Source of the DNA: Brevibacillus sp042683565
Lineage (GTDB): Bacteria; Bacillota; Bacilli; Brevibacillales; Brevibacillaceae
Direction of reading: 5' to 3'
Assembly: GCF_042683565.1 (NCBI RefSeq)
Contig: NZ_JBHUJW010000043.1
Location: 868,001-932,000, forward strand
DNA length: 64,000 nt
Shown here: one piece after another, positions 45,411 to 53,381 of the stretch
Layout of the letters: every line of letters starts with the position of its first letter
Numbering within the stretch: the stretch's first letter is position 1
Translations under genes and position numbers: made by a program
Notes under the pieces: generated by a model
Told to the model about the DNA's origin: nothing
Database searches by the model: none
The model's input: the letters and a program-made list of their open reading frames with translations, nothing else

Positions 45411-46298
45411 TTATGCCCGCGGGTGAGTCTTGGCATATATGTCCTTGATCCGGGTGCGTGTGACGTGCGTGTAAATCTGGGTGGTGGAAATATCTGCATG
45501 ACCGAGCATTTCCTGTACGGAACGCAAGTCTGCTCCATTTTCCAGCAGGTGAGTGGCAAACGAATGGCGAAGCGTATGCGGCGTGATCTCCGTACGAATG
45601 TCGGCTTTCTGTGCATATCGCTTGATGATCTTCCAAAAACCTTGCCTTGTGATCTGCTTTCCCAGATGATTCAAAAACAGCGCCGTCTCACCCGTCCCTT
45701 TGACCAGCTTGGGACGGCCTGCTTGCAAGTAGTGCCGCACCATCTGAATGGCGACAGAGCCCAGTGGAATAATCCGTTCCTTGGAGCCTTTACCCATGCA
45801 TTTCACAAAACCCATTTCGAGATTCACATCCGCTGCGTCGAGATTGACCAGCTCGGAGACGCGAATCCCTGTCGCGTACAATAGCTCAAGCATCGCCTTG
45901 TCTCGCAGCCCTGCAGGATGATGAACGGGAGGACTGTCCAGCAGCCGCTCCACTTCTTCGATGGAGAGCACCTTTGGCAGCCGCTTCTCGATCTTCGGCG
46001 TCTCCAGATGGATCGACGGGTCCTTTTCGATGTATTTGTCCCGAACGAGAAACTGGTAGAATGCTCGGATCGACGCCATGTTCCGCGAGAGCGTGGCCGT
46101 GGCCCTCCCTTTTTCCCGCAGTTCAAGCAAGTACCCTACGATCTGCATCCGCGTCGAATCCTCGATACGGGTGACGCCTTGTTCCTGCAAATACGTGGTA
46201 TAGGCCACCATATCCCGCTGATACGATTCCAGGGTGTTGCGCGATAGCCCTTTTTCTACAGCGAGATAATGGATGAATTGATCAATCAGACTGTCCAT
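45411..46298 (-). CDS. xerD: site-specific tyrosine recombinase XerD
   Basis: A 295-residue recombinase that resolves chromosome dimers at dif with XerC. The N-terminal SAM-like domain (YLAVEKGLSRNTLESYQRD) is followed by the catalytic domain with Arg in YATGIRVSELVNLD, Lys in GKGSKERIIPLG, the HxxR set in TPHTLRHSFATHLL, and the nucleophilic Tyr in ISTTQIYTHVT. The start MDSLIDQF has AGGGGA upstream. The genomic order fur-yqzK-xerD-deoB-punA agrees with B. subtilis, so it is the housekeeping enzyme and not a mobile-element integrase. Confidence 0.95.
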   Translation of the reverse strand: MDSLIDQFIHYLAVEKGLSRNTLESYQRDMVAYTTYLQEQGVTRIEDSTRMQIVGYLLELREKGRATATLSRNMASIRAFYQFLVRDKYIEKDPSIHLETPKIEKRLPKVLSIEEVERLLDSPPVHHPAGLRDKAMLELLYATGIRVSELVNLDAADVNLEMGFVKCMGKGSKERIIPLGSVAIQMVRHYLQAGRPKLVKGTGETALFLNHLGKQITRQGFWKIIKRYAQKADIRTEITPHTLRHSFATHLLENGADLRSVQEMLGHADISTTQIYTHVTRTRIKDIYAKTHPRA

Positions 46299-46403
46299 GA
46301 AGCTGTCCCCTTCAGGTGATAAGTATCCTGTACATTTTTCCACGCCGAAAAAGAAACTCCTGCTTTACTCACAAAAAAATGATGGCAGACGCGAATCCGC
46401 AAC

Positions 46404-46643
46404 TTACTCGCCAGTCAGGTAAAACAGCTGCAGCCTCGAGAAGTATCCTTCCAGATCCTGCGTCTGCGGGGAATTGACGAGCGCGATCACCTTTACGGCG
46501 TTTCCGTGCGGCTCTTCATACGGGTTGGCGGGGAGCAGCTTTTCGGACAACAACGCGATGATTCCATAGGAGAGCAAGGTGCACGTCACGAACAGAAGCA
46601 AAAAACGCAGCCCCTCCATGATGCGGCGGTACGGGAACCGCAT
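46404..46643 (-). CDS. yqzK: YqzK-like small membrane protein (DUF4227)
   Basis: A 79-residue protein with one hydrophobic segment at about 9-30 (ILLLF-like run after MRFPYRRIMEGL) and a short extracytoplasmic domain of about 45 residues (NPYEEPHGNAVKV). Function unknown. The start has GAGGAGG upstream. Its place between fur and xerD equals that of yqzK in B. subtilis, which is the main reason for the name. Confidence 0.8.
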   Translation of the reverse strand: MRFPYRRIMEGLRFLLLFVTCTLLSYGIIALLSEKLLPANPYEEPHGNAVKVIALVNSPQTQDLEGYFSRLQLFYLTGE

Positions 46644-46806
46644 ATTCACCCCTCCTCTTCGTTTCCATCCATTATATGCTCTTGTCCGCGCCTTCATTCA
46701 ACGCTGGAGCGGAATATCGGTCAGGCCGCCTCTGTCCTGTTACCTTTAATATAATGCCACACGGATTCGATGACCATAACCTGCTGGGGTATCCGGGAAG
46801 AAAAAG

Positions 46807-46836
46807 AAAAAACTTCTCCGTTCCCAGAGAAGTTTT
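46807..46836 (-). terminator. terminator of fur
   Basis: AAAACTTCTC and GAGAAGTTTT form a ten-base stem around an eight-base loop, followed on the minus strand by more Ts. It starts right at the fur stop codon. Confidence 0.88.
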
Positions 46837-46837
46837 C

Positions 46838-47302
46838 TTATTTGAAGTCCTCTACGTTGACCTTATCGATGCAACGATTGCAAATGCCGTAGAAGGTCAA
46901 GCGGTGGTCGGTAATGTAAAAGTTGTAAACATTCTTGACTTTTTCTTCTGCCGTGACGAGCAGGTCTTCAAATATTTCATCGACGGTGCCACAGTTCAGG
47001 CAGATCAGATGGTGGTGATGATAGGCTGCATTGTCATCACGCAGATCGTACCGCGCTACGCCATCGCCAAAGTTCATTTTGTGAAGGATTTTCAATTCGC
47101 TCAAAAGCTCTAACGTCCGGTATACAGTGGCAAGTCCGATTTCCGGAGCTTTGTCCTTCACCAGGAGATAGACATCTTCCGCGCTCAGATGGTCTTCCTC
47201 GTTTTCCAACAGCACGCGAACAGTGGCTTCACGCTGTGGTGTCAACTTGTAATTTTGCGAATGCAATTGTTGCTTGATTTTCTCTAATTTTTCTTCCAAC
47301 AT
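46838..47302 (-). CDS. fur: ferric uptake regulator
   Basis: A 154-residue metal-dependent repressor of iron uptake genes. The N-terminal winged helix (KLTPQREATVRVLL, ATVYRTLELLSEL) is followed by the metal-binding dimer domain with the His cluster YHHHHLICLNC and the structural zinc cysteines CLNC and CNRC. Fur and PerR look alike; the gene position beside yqzK-xerD and spoIIM supports Fur. GGGGAGGGG precedes the ATG. Confidence 0.93.
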   Translation of the reverse strand: MLEEKLEKIKQQLHSQNYKLTPQREATVRVLLENEEDHLSAEDVYLLVKDKAPEIGLATVYRTLELLSELKILHKMNFGDGVARYDLRDDNAAYHHHHLICLNCGTVDEIFEDLLVTAEEKVKNVYNFYITDHRLTFYGICNRCIDKVNVEDFK

Positions 47303-47337
47303 TAATGCCCCTCCCCGCTCGCATGAAACCTGTTCCT

Positions 47338-47367
47338 ATTATAGTAGAGGGTACTTGGATAAGTCAA
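47338..47367 (-). promoter_or_regulatory. promoter of fur
   Basis: On the minus strand TTGACT and a perfect TATAAT are separated by 18 bases, 36 bases upstream of the fur start. Confidence 0.8.
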
Positions 47368-47384
47368 ATACAGAAGTTCTTACA

Positions 47385-47399
47385 TGAGAATCATTATTA
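47385..47399 (-). promoter_or_regulatory. Fur/PerR-type operator upstream of fur
   Basis: TGAGAATCATTATTA matches the 7-1-7 Fur core TGATAATnATTATCA at all but two positions, and the PerR core TTATAATnATTATAA slightly less well. It sits 18 bases upstream of the fur -35 and overlaps the last codons of spoIIM. In B. subtilis fur is under PerR control. Confidence 0.65.
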
Positions 47400-48023
47400 A
47401 GTAAGGACGAGCTGCATCAGCTTCGGCGAGACAAACGTCTCGAACAAGGCAGCCAGCGTCAGCACCGCCAGCATACAGACCACAAGTGCGGTATAGCTCA
47501 CAAAGTGCGGCAGAATGCCATCCCGTTTGCTGACCAGCCTCGTCTTGATCAATCGCAAGGAAAAGGAAATTCCGCTCACGCCCACGATGAACAGCGCCGG
47601 AACGACCAGCAAATTTTGCGGCAGCACACCCATCATGGCAAACGTGACCCCGTGCCATTGCAGTTGGTTAACCAGAAAGCCGACAGTAAAGCCGACGACA
47701 ACTCCTTTCAAAAACAGCATGAGCAGGATCATTGGCAGGCCGATAATGGACAGGCCGAGCACCCACATGATCGCCACCGTTTTGGCATAATGCCCGAACG
47801 CTTCATAGAAGTGTCCGCTTGATTCAGGTATCCCCTGCGTCGACAAGCTGTTGAAAAAATATTGGAGGAAACCGGACAGCTCCTGCTTTTGGGAAAGCGG
47901 CAAGGAATTGACAAGCACGGCTCCGAAAATGATACCCATGGTGAAGAGGACGATCGTGAACCAATAGAGCGACTGATGATCCTTCGCATACGTATGGATA
48001 GTTTGTCCGACTCGTGAACGCAC
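47397..48023 (-). CDS. spoIIM: stage II sporulation protein M
   Basis: A 208-residue membrane protein with five hydrophobic segments. It is part of the SpoIID-SpoIIM-SpoIIP machine that thins septal peptidoglycan and drives engulfment. Translation starts at GTG with GGAGG nine bases upstream. On the minus strand a weak sigma-E-like pair lies at 48058-48087 (GGCATA, then CATAGGCT after about 16 bases), consistent with the known sigma-E control but not convincing alone. Confidence 0.93.
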   Translation of the reverse strand: MRSRVGQTIHTYAKDHQSLYWFTIVLFTMGIIFGAVLVNSLPLSQKQELSGFLQYFFNSLSTQGIPESSGHFYEAFGHYAKTVAIMWVLGLSIIGLPMILLMLFLKGVVVGFTVGFLVNQLQWHGVTFAMMGVLPQNLLVVPALFIVGVSGISFSLRLIKTRLVSKRDGILPHFVSYTALVVCMLAVLTLAALFETFVSPKLMQLVLT

Positions 48024-48097
48024 GTTGCGTCGCCTCCCGCTTCGCTGTTTACTGTACAGCCTATGCGGACGAGGAATACGCTATGCCAATCACTCAT

Positions 48098-49282
48098 TCA
48101 CTCCTGGACGATTCTGCCGTATGTCCCGGCTCCCCCCGCTTCGACTGCCAGCGCGCCTGTTCTGGCCTTTTCGATCAGAGAGGCGATTTTTTCACCCGCT
48201 ACCGCCGCCAGCTCCTCATATCCCACCCGATGCAGCACGTTCATTTGCGTACCGAATGAGGCGTACAGCTTTTGCAGCAGCCTTGGTCCCACGCCCGGGA
48301 TAAATTCGAGCGGGACCTGCTCAACATAGGGCGGACGATGAACCGGATGCTGTCCTTTTGGCAGGTCGGCGAGCTGTTCAATCCGTGCGGCCACCCCCCT
48401 GACGACGCGCTTGTGGCCGCACTCCGGACACCGTCCCGAAGCATCGGCAGGCAAGAGAGACTGGCAGTTTTGGCAGGCCGTCAAATGGTACTTGCCGAGC
48501 TGCGGCTGCAGCCCGTAGTTGACCGTCACCCTCCTGCCCTCCTGTCTGCGGAGGGCTTTTTCCCACTCCTTGTAGGAGCGCTCCTTCATCCGCATCACCT
48601 GGTACTCCCTGCCGATTTTCCCGAGGGAGTGGGCATCCGAATTGGTAAGAAATGTCTTGTCCCGCAGTTCGGACAGCTGATCCGCCATCTCTGTATTCGC
48701 GCTAAGTCCAAGCTCGACGGCAATGATCTTCGCCGGGTCCAGCACATCTGCGAGCGAATCCGCGCAGCTGCCGTACAGCCCTTTGTGCGGCGTGAAAATA
48801 TGCGCCGGAATCAACAGGCCGCCAAGCTCCTCCACACAGCTTTGCAGTTCCTTGAAGCTGGCGTGAATGCGCTGCGAGCTTAACGTGACATTCTTGCAAC
48901 GAGCGGACAGCCATTCGGTAAAAGAGCGCATCTCGCGCAGGGTCGGCATGTAGGCGAGAAAGTGTGCCTCGCCGCGCTCCCCCTCCTTGATCTCCACTTC
49001 GCAGCCCAAAATGAGCATCGTCTCCTTGTACAGGATGCCTCCGTCCGCATGCTCGATCGCCGCCCCGCTCTCCAGCAGATCGATCAGCTCCTCCTGAACT
49101 TCGGGCGAATGAGCGTCAATGATCCCGACGACATCCATTCCTTTGCGCTCCGACGCCTCTTCCAGGATGCGGGTCAGCGTCATCTGGCGGGAGGCCGTAA
49201 TTTTCACGGGCTTCCCTGTGCGCGTGCCGCCGATGTGGATGTGCATGTCGCAGAAGTATTCGTGCAGCACGTTTTCAGCCAT
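48098..49282 (-). CDS. endonuclease Q-like PHP-domain protein
   Basis: A 394-residue protein with an N-terminal PHP metal-dependent phosphoesterase domain (FCDMHIHIGGT, GIIDAH, LIPAHIFTPH, TNSDAHSLGKIG), a central zinc-ribbon with two CxxC pairs (CQNC, then CPECGHK) and a C-terminal helix-hairpin-helix-like segment (FIPGVGPRLLQKLY). This layout fits endonuclease Q, which nicks DNA 5' of deaminated bases (uracil, hypoxanthine) and is found in archaea and some Bacillus. B. subtilis has the related gene yqxK at this place. The start overlaps the nudF stop by eight bases. Activity is inferred from the family. Confidence 0.8.
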   Translation of the reverse strand: MAENVLHEYFCDMHIHIGGTRTGKPVKITASRQMTLTRILEEASERKGMDVVGIIDAHSPEVQEELIDLLESGAAIEHADGGILYKETMLILGCEVEIKEGERGEAHFLAYMPTLREMRSFTEWLSARCKNVTLSSQRIHASFKELQSCVEELGGLLIPAHIFTPHKGLYGSCADSLADVLDPAKIIAVELGLSANTEMADQLSELRDKTFLTNSDAHSLGKIGREYQVMRMKERSYKEWEKALRRQEGRRVTVNYGLQPQLGKYHLTACQNCQSLLPADASGRCPECGHKRVVRGVAARIEQLADLPKGQHPVHRPPYVEQVPLEFIPGVGPRLLQKLYASFGTQMNVLHRVGYEELAAVAGEKIASLIEKARTGALAVEAGGAGTYGRIVQE

Positions 49283-49832
49283 GCGAACGCAGCATCCGGT
49301 TCTCCCACGCAAACAGCGCGACGACGGTCTTGGCATCCCGGATTTCTCCTGATCGGTGCAGCTCCCGCGCTTCTGCCAAGGTCAGCTCCAGCACATCCAC
49401 AAACTCGTCTTCATCCGGCCGGCTCTCGCCCTTTGTCAAGCCGGTCGCCACATACACATGGAGAAGCTCATCAGCGAAACCGGGAGAGGTGTAAAACGAA
49501 CTAAGCAGCTCCATCTTTTTCGCCACATAGCCCGTCTCCTCCTCCAGCTCCCGAATGGCGCAGGAGAGCGGCTCTTCTCCCGGCTCCAGCTTTCCGGCAG
49601 GAATTTCTACAATCGTCCGCTCCAGCGGCTTGCGAAACTGTCGCACCGCTACCAGTTTTCCATCGTCAGTAATCGGCATGACGGCGACCGCTCCCTGATG
49701 ATGAACGATTTCCCGCTTCGCTGTTTTTCCGTTCGGCAACTGGACTTCATCGACTTTCACCTTGATAATCCGTCCGTCGTAGATCGACTGGCTGGAAATG
49801 GTTTTTTCATGGAGATGCTCGTATTTGTTCAT
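49275..49832 (-). CDS. nudF: ADP-ribose pyrophosphatase (Nudix)
   Basis: A 185-residue Nudix hydrolase that cleaves ADP-ribose to AMP and ribose-5-phosphate. The complete Nudix box is present: Gly, five residues, Glu, seven residues, then RELEEETGY, near residue 75. The N-terminal strand-exchange region and the segment EIPAGKLEPGE are typical of ADPRases. It is the first gene of the nudF-EndoQ-like pair, with which it overlaps. Confidence 0.94.
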   Translation of the reverse strand: MNKYEHLHEKTISSQSIYDGRIIKVKVDEVQLPNGKTAKREIVHHQGAVAVMPITDDGKLVAVRQFRKPLERTIVEIPAGKLEPGEEPLSCAIRELEEETGYVAKKMELLSSFYTSPGFADELLHVYVATGLTKGESRPDEDEFVDVLELTLAEARELHRSGEIRDAKTVVALFAWENRMLRSHG

Positions 49833-49935
49833 GACAAACCTCCCGTGTTTATTTTCTGCGTTCTAAATGCTCCGATTCGACCATAAGTTGGGAGCATGAA
49901 GCTTGTCCACACTATTGTAGCGGAGGAGATCAAGG

Positions 49936-50076
49936 ATGAAAACCTATGTAAGCGAAAAGCAGTTGCGCATGGTCGGCAAGGCGTGGGAGATCAGGGCTGC
50001 CCTTCGTACTTGGTCGAAAAAAGAGCTAACCTTGCAAACGTATCTGGAGAGGAGAAGCCATGCGGGTCGGCGCTGA
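49936..50076 (+). CDS. mciZ: MciZ, peptide inhibitor of FtsZ
   Basis: A 46-residue peptide beginning MKTYVSEKQLRMVGKAWEIR. The central VGKAWEIRAAL closely resembles the core VGKAWEIRAKL of the B. subtilis mother-cell inhibitor of FtsZ, as I recall that 40-residue sequence. MciZ caps FtsZ filaments and blocks Z-ring formation in the mother cell after polar division. The start follows CGGAGGAGATCAAGG, a strong ribosome site. It lies divergent from nudF, and its last 86 bases overlap the 3' end of the convergent DUF3866 gene. A weak sigma-E or sigma-K-like CATAAGTT lies 47 bases upstream. Confidence 0.82.
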   Translation: MKTYVSEKQLRMVGKAWEIRAALRTWSKKELTLQTYLERRSHAGRR

Positions 50077-51193
50077 ACGCACGGGCCAGTTCCGCCCGCC
50101 ACGCGCTGAGGTGGTCTGCCGCCAGCACCGCGGTCTGAAACGGAACGGCATCAGTCTGCCAGCTCCTGCCCATAGTTGTAAAGGACATGCCGTATTCCCG
50201 TTCCATCCGGGCGATTCTGTCGATATTCGGTACTCTCCCTTTGACGATCAGATGCTTTTTCCCCGTTTCTCCTTTTGCCAACAATGCCATTTGCTTGCCG
50301 AGCAGCCCATCTCGCTCGTCGCCCAGCAGCGGCAGGGATAGCACGACGGGCCAAAGCACATACCGGGTCAGCAGCGCGAGGGTATGGTGGCTGATTCCCA
50401 AATGGCGCTGGCGCGGGTCCGCAAAACTGATTCGCGGGATCAACAGGGGAAAACCGCCGAGCGCCGAGACGGCATGAATAACTTCCGCAAGCTGAATTCC
50501 GGAAAAGGCATAGGGAGTCCCTGTCCCTGCCACACCTGGGCCAAGCATGCAGACTATGACATCAGCTCTCTCGACATGACGAGCCGCGAGCAGACCGCTG
50601 TGGATGGTGACTGCCTCCCGATCCCCTCCCCAGGCATGACCGGTCGTAACTGTCGCAGTCAGCAATCCCTTTTGCTTCAACCGATGGACATGCCTGCTCA
50701 AGGCAATAGGCAGGGAGGCGCCGTCCGGCATGACGTAGACGACTTTGGCTGCCGGATCATTTTCCTTCAAGGCGATCACTGCGACAGGCAGCAGGCTATG
50801 CAGTTCCCCGATCAAAACCGGCGTACCTTCCAGTGACAGGTCGTCCCGAACGAACAGTTCGTGGTATGGGCTCTCCTGCTCCTCGACGCAATCGACAGCA
50901 AGTTGCCAGGGGGAATAGCGCATTTTCATCACATGCCCCCACTTCCCCGGGGCCAGATCGCACCCGCTCATCTGGTCCGCTTTGCCCACGACCAGATGGT
51001 AACCGCCCGTCCCGAGCTGCAGCCTGACAGCGGTCGTGTTTACGATCAGCACCTCCCCCGGAAGGTATTCCTCGTCCGCAAACGACATCGCTTTCTCCTG
51101 CCTGCCCGTCTCAGCCATCGCTATATCCAGCAATTGCCACCCCGGTCGTTTTTCCGTGACCTGTACAACCGTCCCTGTTGCCAGACATAGCAT
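49991..51193 (-). CDS. DUF3866-family protein
   Basis: A 401-residue protein of unknown function that I assign to DUF3866 from its segments VVQVTEKRPGWQ, LQLGTGGYHLVVG and LGPGVAGTGTPYAFSGIQLAE. It has a beta-rich N-terminal third and a larger alpha/beta remainder with no membrane segment or signal peptide. The start MLCLATG has GGGAGG eight bases ahead; an in-frame start 24 codons earlier is not supported. Its last codons are antisense to mciZ. Confidence 0.65.
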   Translation of the reverse strand: MLCLATGTVVQVTEKRPGWQLLDIAMAETGRQEKAMSFADEEYLPGEVLIVNTTAVRLQLGTGGYHLVVGKADQMSGCDLAPGKWGHVMKMRYSPWQLAVDCVEEQESPYHELFVRDDLSLEGTPVLIGELHSLLPVAVIALKENDPAAKVVYVMPDGASLPIALSRHVHRLKQKGLLTATVTTGHAWGGDREAVTIHSGLLAARHVERADVIVCMLGPGVAGTGTPYAFSGIQLAEVIHAVSALGGFPLLIPRISFADPRQRHLGISHHTLALLTRYVLWPVVLSLPLLGDERDGLLGKQMALLAKGETGKKHLIVKGRVPNIDRIARMEREYGMSFTTMGRSWQTDAVPFQTAVLAADHLSAWRAELARAFSADPHGFSSPDTFARLALFSTKYEGQP

Positions 51194-51274
51194 AAGCCAA
51201 CCTCCCTTCTGTCGCTTGACACAGTCTCTTTCCATTGTATGACCATTACGGCTTGGCCCAATCATGTCATGATG

Positions 51275-51303
51275 AAAAAAGCCGGGACACCTGTGGCATC
51301 CCG
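51275..51303 (-). terminator. terminator of the YqjE-type peptidase gene
   Basis: CGGGA and TCCCG with flanking pairs form a stem around an 11-base loop, followed on the minus strand by GCTTTTTTC. Confidence 0.8.
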
Positions 51304-51319
51304 ACCTGGTTTTCCTGTC

Positions 51320-52435
51320 TTATTCCTGTACTGCTTCGATGACCGCAAGCACCAATTCTGCCGCCTTGTTCAGCTCGGCGATGGGCATGCGCTCGTTTTT
51401 GGTGTGGATTTCTTCGTAGCCGATCGCGAAGTTTACGCTTGGGATGTTGTAGCCGTTGAATACGTTACCGTCGCTTCCCCCGCCGCTTGCGACCAGCTCC
51501 GGATTGCGTCCCACACGTTTCACCGCTTCGATCGCCTTTTTCACGACCGGTGTCTCTTCGTTGAACTTGTAGCCATGGTACATGAAAATGACGTCGTTCT
51601 CCACGGTAGCCCCCATTTCAGCTGCCGCTTCTTCAAACGCGGTGGTCATTTTCTTCACTTGCGCTTCCAGCTTATCCATTACCAGGCTGCGCGCTTCCGA
51701 CCATACTTCTACATAGTCGGTCACGATGTTATACGCCTTGCCACCCTCGAACCGGCCGATATTGGCAGTCGTGTCGCTATCGATGCGACCGAGAGGCATG
51801 CGCGAGATCGCTTTGCTGGCGACAGTGATGGCGCTGATGCCGTCTTCCGGGTTGACCCCGGCATGCGCTGCTTTCCCGTGAATTTTGGTTACGATCCGGT
51901 ACTGACCCGCACCAGCCACAGTGATTTTCCCTACTGGTCCTTCGGAATCGAGGATAAAGCCCATTTCCGCCTTCAGCAGGCTGGAATCCATCGCACGGGA
52001 GCCGACCAGGCCAGATTCTTCACCGACCGTCAGCACGACCTGGATCGTCGGATGAGGCAGGTTTTTTTCCTTCATGGTGCGGATGCCTTCAAAAATCGCG
52101 GCAATCCCGGCTTTGTCGTCCGCGCCCAAAATTGTCGTTCCATCGGAGTAGACATAGCCGTCACGAACTTGCGGCTTGACCCCGTTTCCAGGCACCACGG
52201 TATCCATATGGCTGCTGAACAGGATAACCGGACCATTCCCCGTACCTTCCAGAGTTGCGATCAGGTTGTTCCCGCCATGGCCTGTCTTGGCAGCGGCGTC
52301 GTCCTCCTGTACGGTAAAGCCAAGCTCGATCAGCTTGTCTTTCAGAACTTTGTTGATCTGCGCCTCGTTTTTCGTCTCACTGTCAATCTGGACGAGCTCC
52401 AAAAACTCGTTTAACAAACGGTCTTGATTGATCAC
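51320..52435 (-). CDS. yqjE: peptidase T-like M20 metallopeptidase (YqjE)
   Basis: A 371-residue M20-family dinuclear zinc peptidase, probably a tripeptidase. Metal and catalytic residues are in SSHMDTVVPGNG, LGADDKAGIA and GEESGLVGSRAMD, with a dimerisation domain inserted at about 180-290 and the last ligand His in ASGGGSDGNVFN / YEEIHTKNE. Length equals B. subtilis YqjE. Translation appears to start at GTG, eight bases after GAGGAGG; the open frame upstream has no ribosome site. Confidence 0.88.
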   Translation of the reverse strand: MINQDRLLNEFLELVQIDSETKNEAQINKVLKDKLIELGFTVQEDDAAAKTGHGGNNLIATLEGTGNGPVILFSSHMDTVVPGNGVKPQVRDGYVYSDGTTILGADDKAGIAAIFEGIRTMKEKNLPHPTIQVVLTVGEESGLVGSRAMDSSLLKAEMGFILDSEGPVGKITVAGAGQYRIVTKIHGKAAHAGVNPEDGISAITVASKAISRMPLGRIDSDTTANIGRFEGGKAYNIVTDYVEVWSEARSLVMDKLEAQVKKMTTAFEEAAAEMGATVENDVIFMYHGYKFNEETPVVKKAIEAVKRVGRNPELVASGGGSDGNVFNGYNIPSVNFAIGYEEIHTKNERMPIAELNKAAELVLAVIEAVQE

Positions 52436-52567
52436 GAGTGTTGCCTCCTCATTTTTTCCCGATTTTGGTACCTGTTCACAAGTTCCAGTATACCGCAAAA
52501 AAATTTTTTCTACCATGAGAACGTCCACTAAGCAAATGTGATTTTACAGCCGGAAGCTGTCTTGTGC

Positions 52568-52996
52568 TTATTCTGTACGGTCTGCGTCCTGCGGGTACTG
52601 ACAAAGCTCATAGAGGACCCCGTTGGCTGCTTTCGGATGCAGGAAACCGATCCGGGCATGGTGTGCGCCGTCTTTCGGCTTTTCATGAATCAACGGAACT
52701 CCGCGCTCTTTCAAGGTGGCGAGACGCGCCTCTACATCGTCCACGTCCAGGGCGATATGATGGATGCCTTCCCCGCGCTTTTCCATAAACTTGGCTATCG
52801 GGCTCTCCGCCGAAAGCGGTTCCAAAAGCTCGATGCGGCTTTCCCCGATTGCCAAAAAGGCGACTCTGACTTGTTCGCTCGCCACTTCCTCCGTGCCGAG
52901 CAAGGTCAGACCAAGTTGCTCGGTATAAAAGGGAAGAACCTGATCCAGGCTTCTGACAGCAATTCCGATATGAGCGATTTTGTTCGGTGCTTTCAC
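52568..52996 (-). CDS. mce: methylmalonyl-CoA epimerase
   Basis: A 142-residue vicinal-oxygen-chelate metalloenzyme that interconverts (R)- and (S)-methylmalonyl-CoA. The segments KIAHIGIAVRSLD (first metal His), GIHHIALDVDDVEA (second) and GVLYELCQ (Glu ligand) are all present. It would act in propionyl-CoA metabolism, for example on products of valine and isoleucine breakdown by the bkd operon nearby. A mutase or carboxylase gene is not in the window. Translation starts at GTG. Confidence 0.92.
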   Translation of the reverse strand: MKAPNKIAHIGIAVRSLDQVLPFYTEQLGLTLLGTEEVASEQVRVAFLAIGESRIELLEPLSAESPIAKFMEKRGEGIHHIALDVDDVEARLATLKERGVPLIHEKPKDGAHHARIGFLHPKAANGVLYELCQYPQDADRTE

Positions 52997-53232
52997 AGTA
53001 ACTCATCCTTTTCTTTTCTATGGAATCATGTTTCCCCATCAGTCAGATGCTCATGACAGATGCTCCAGCCGGGACAACCATGGTTGCTCCGGCTCGTCCG
53101 ATTCAGTAAAATTGAGGTATCTGCAACGAGTCTGATCCGGTTTCATCACAATTTTAGCACACAGGCTGGCCGGCAGCCCCGAAATTTTCCTTGTCCGTTT
53201 GATTTCCCCGACCAGAAAGGAGGATCAATGAG

Positions 53233-53316
53233 GTGAAGCAATCCTTGATTGCCAAAATTTTCATCGGCATTCTTGTTCTCTCTCTGATTGTTCCGATGTT
53301 TTTCTACTTTCAATAA
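53233..53316 (+). CDS. 27-residue single-pass membrane miniprotein
   Basis: GTG-initiated frame of 27 codons reading MKQSLIAKIFIGILVLSLIV and then six more mostly aromatic residues. AAAGGAGG lies nine bases upstream. Two lysines precede one hydrophobic helix, as expected for an N-in membrane peptide. A hairpin terminator follows at once. It resembles in size and pattern small membrane proteins such as Prli42 that tether stress complexes, but I cannot claim homology. An ATG seven bases upstream is out of frame and stops after two codons. Confidence 0.5.
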   Translation: MKQSLIAKIFIGILVLSLIVPMFFYFQ

Positions 53317-53330
53317 CGGTGGAAATAAAA

Positions 53331-53366
53331 ACATCCCCCTTGCCGCACTGGCTAGGGGGATTCTTT
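53331..53366. terminator. bidirectional terminator
   Basis: TCCCCCT and AGGGGGA pair around a 13-base loop. The minus-strand side is followed by TGTTTTTATTT and serves the surface-protein gene; the plus side has ATTCTTT and serves the miniprotein. Confidence 0.75.
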
Positions 53367-53381
53367 GTGGCTTGGCGCAGA

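Noticed and set aside
45411..46298. Tyrosine recombinase considered as a mobile-element integrase
   Set aside because: It matches XerD in length and sits in the conserved fur-yqzK-xerD-deoB order with no other mobile genes.
53233..53316. Direct naming of the miniprotein as Prli42
   Set aside because: Size and pattern are similar but the residues I can compare do not establish homology.
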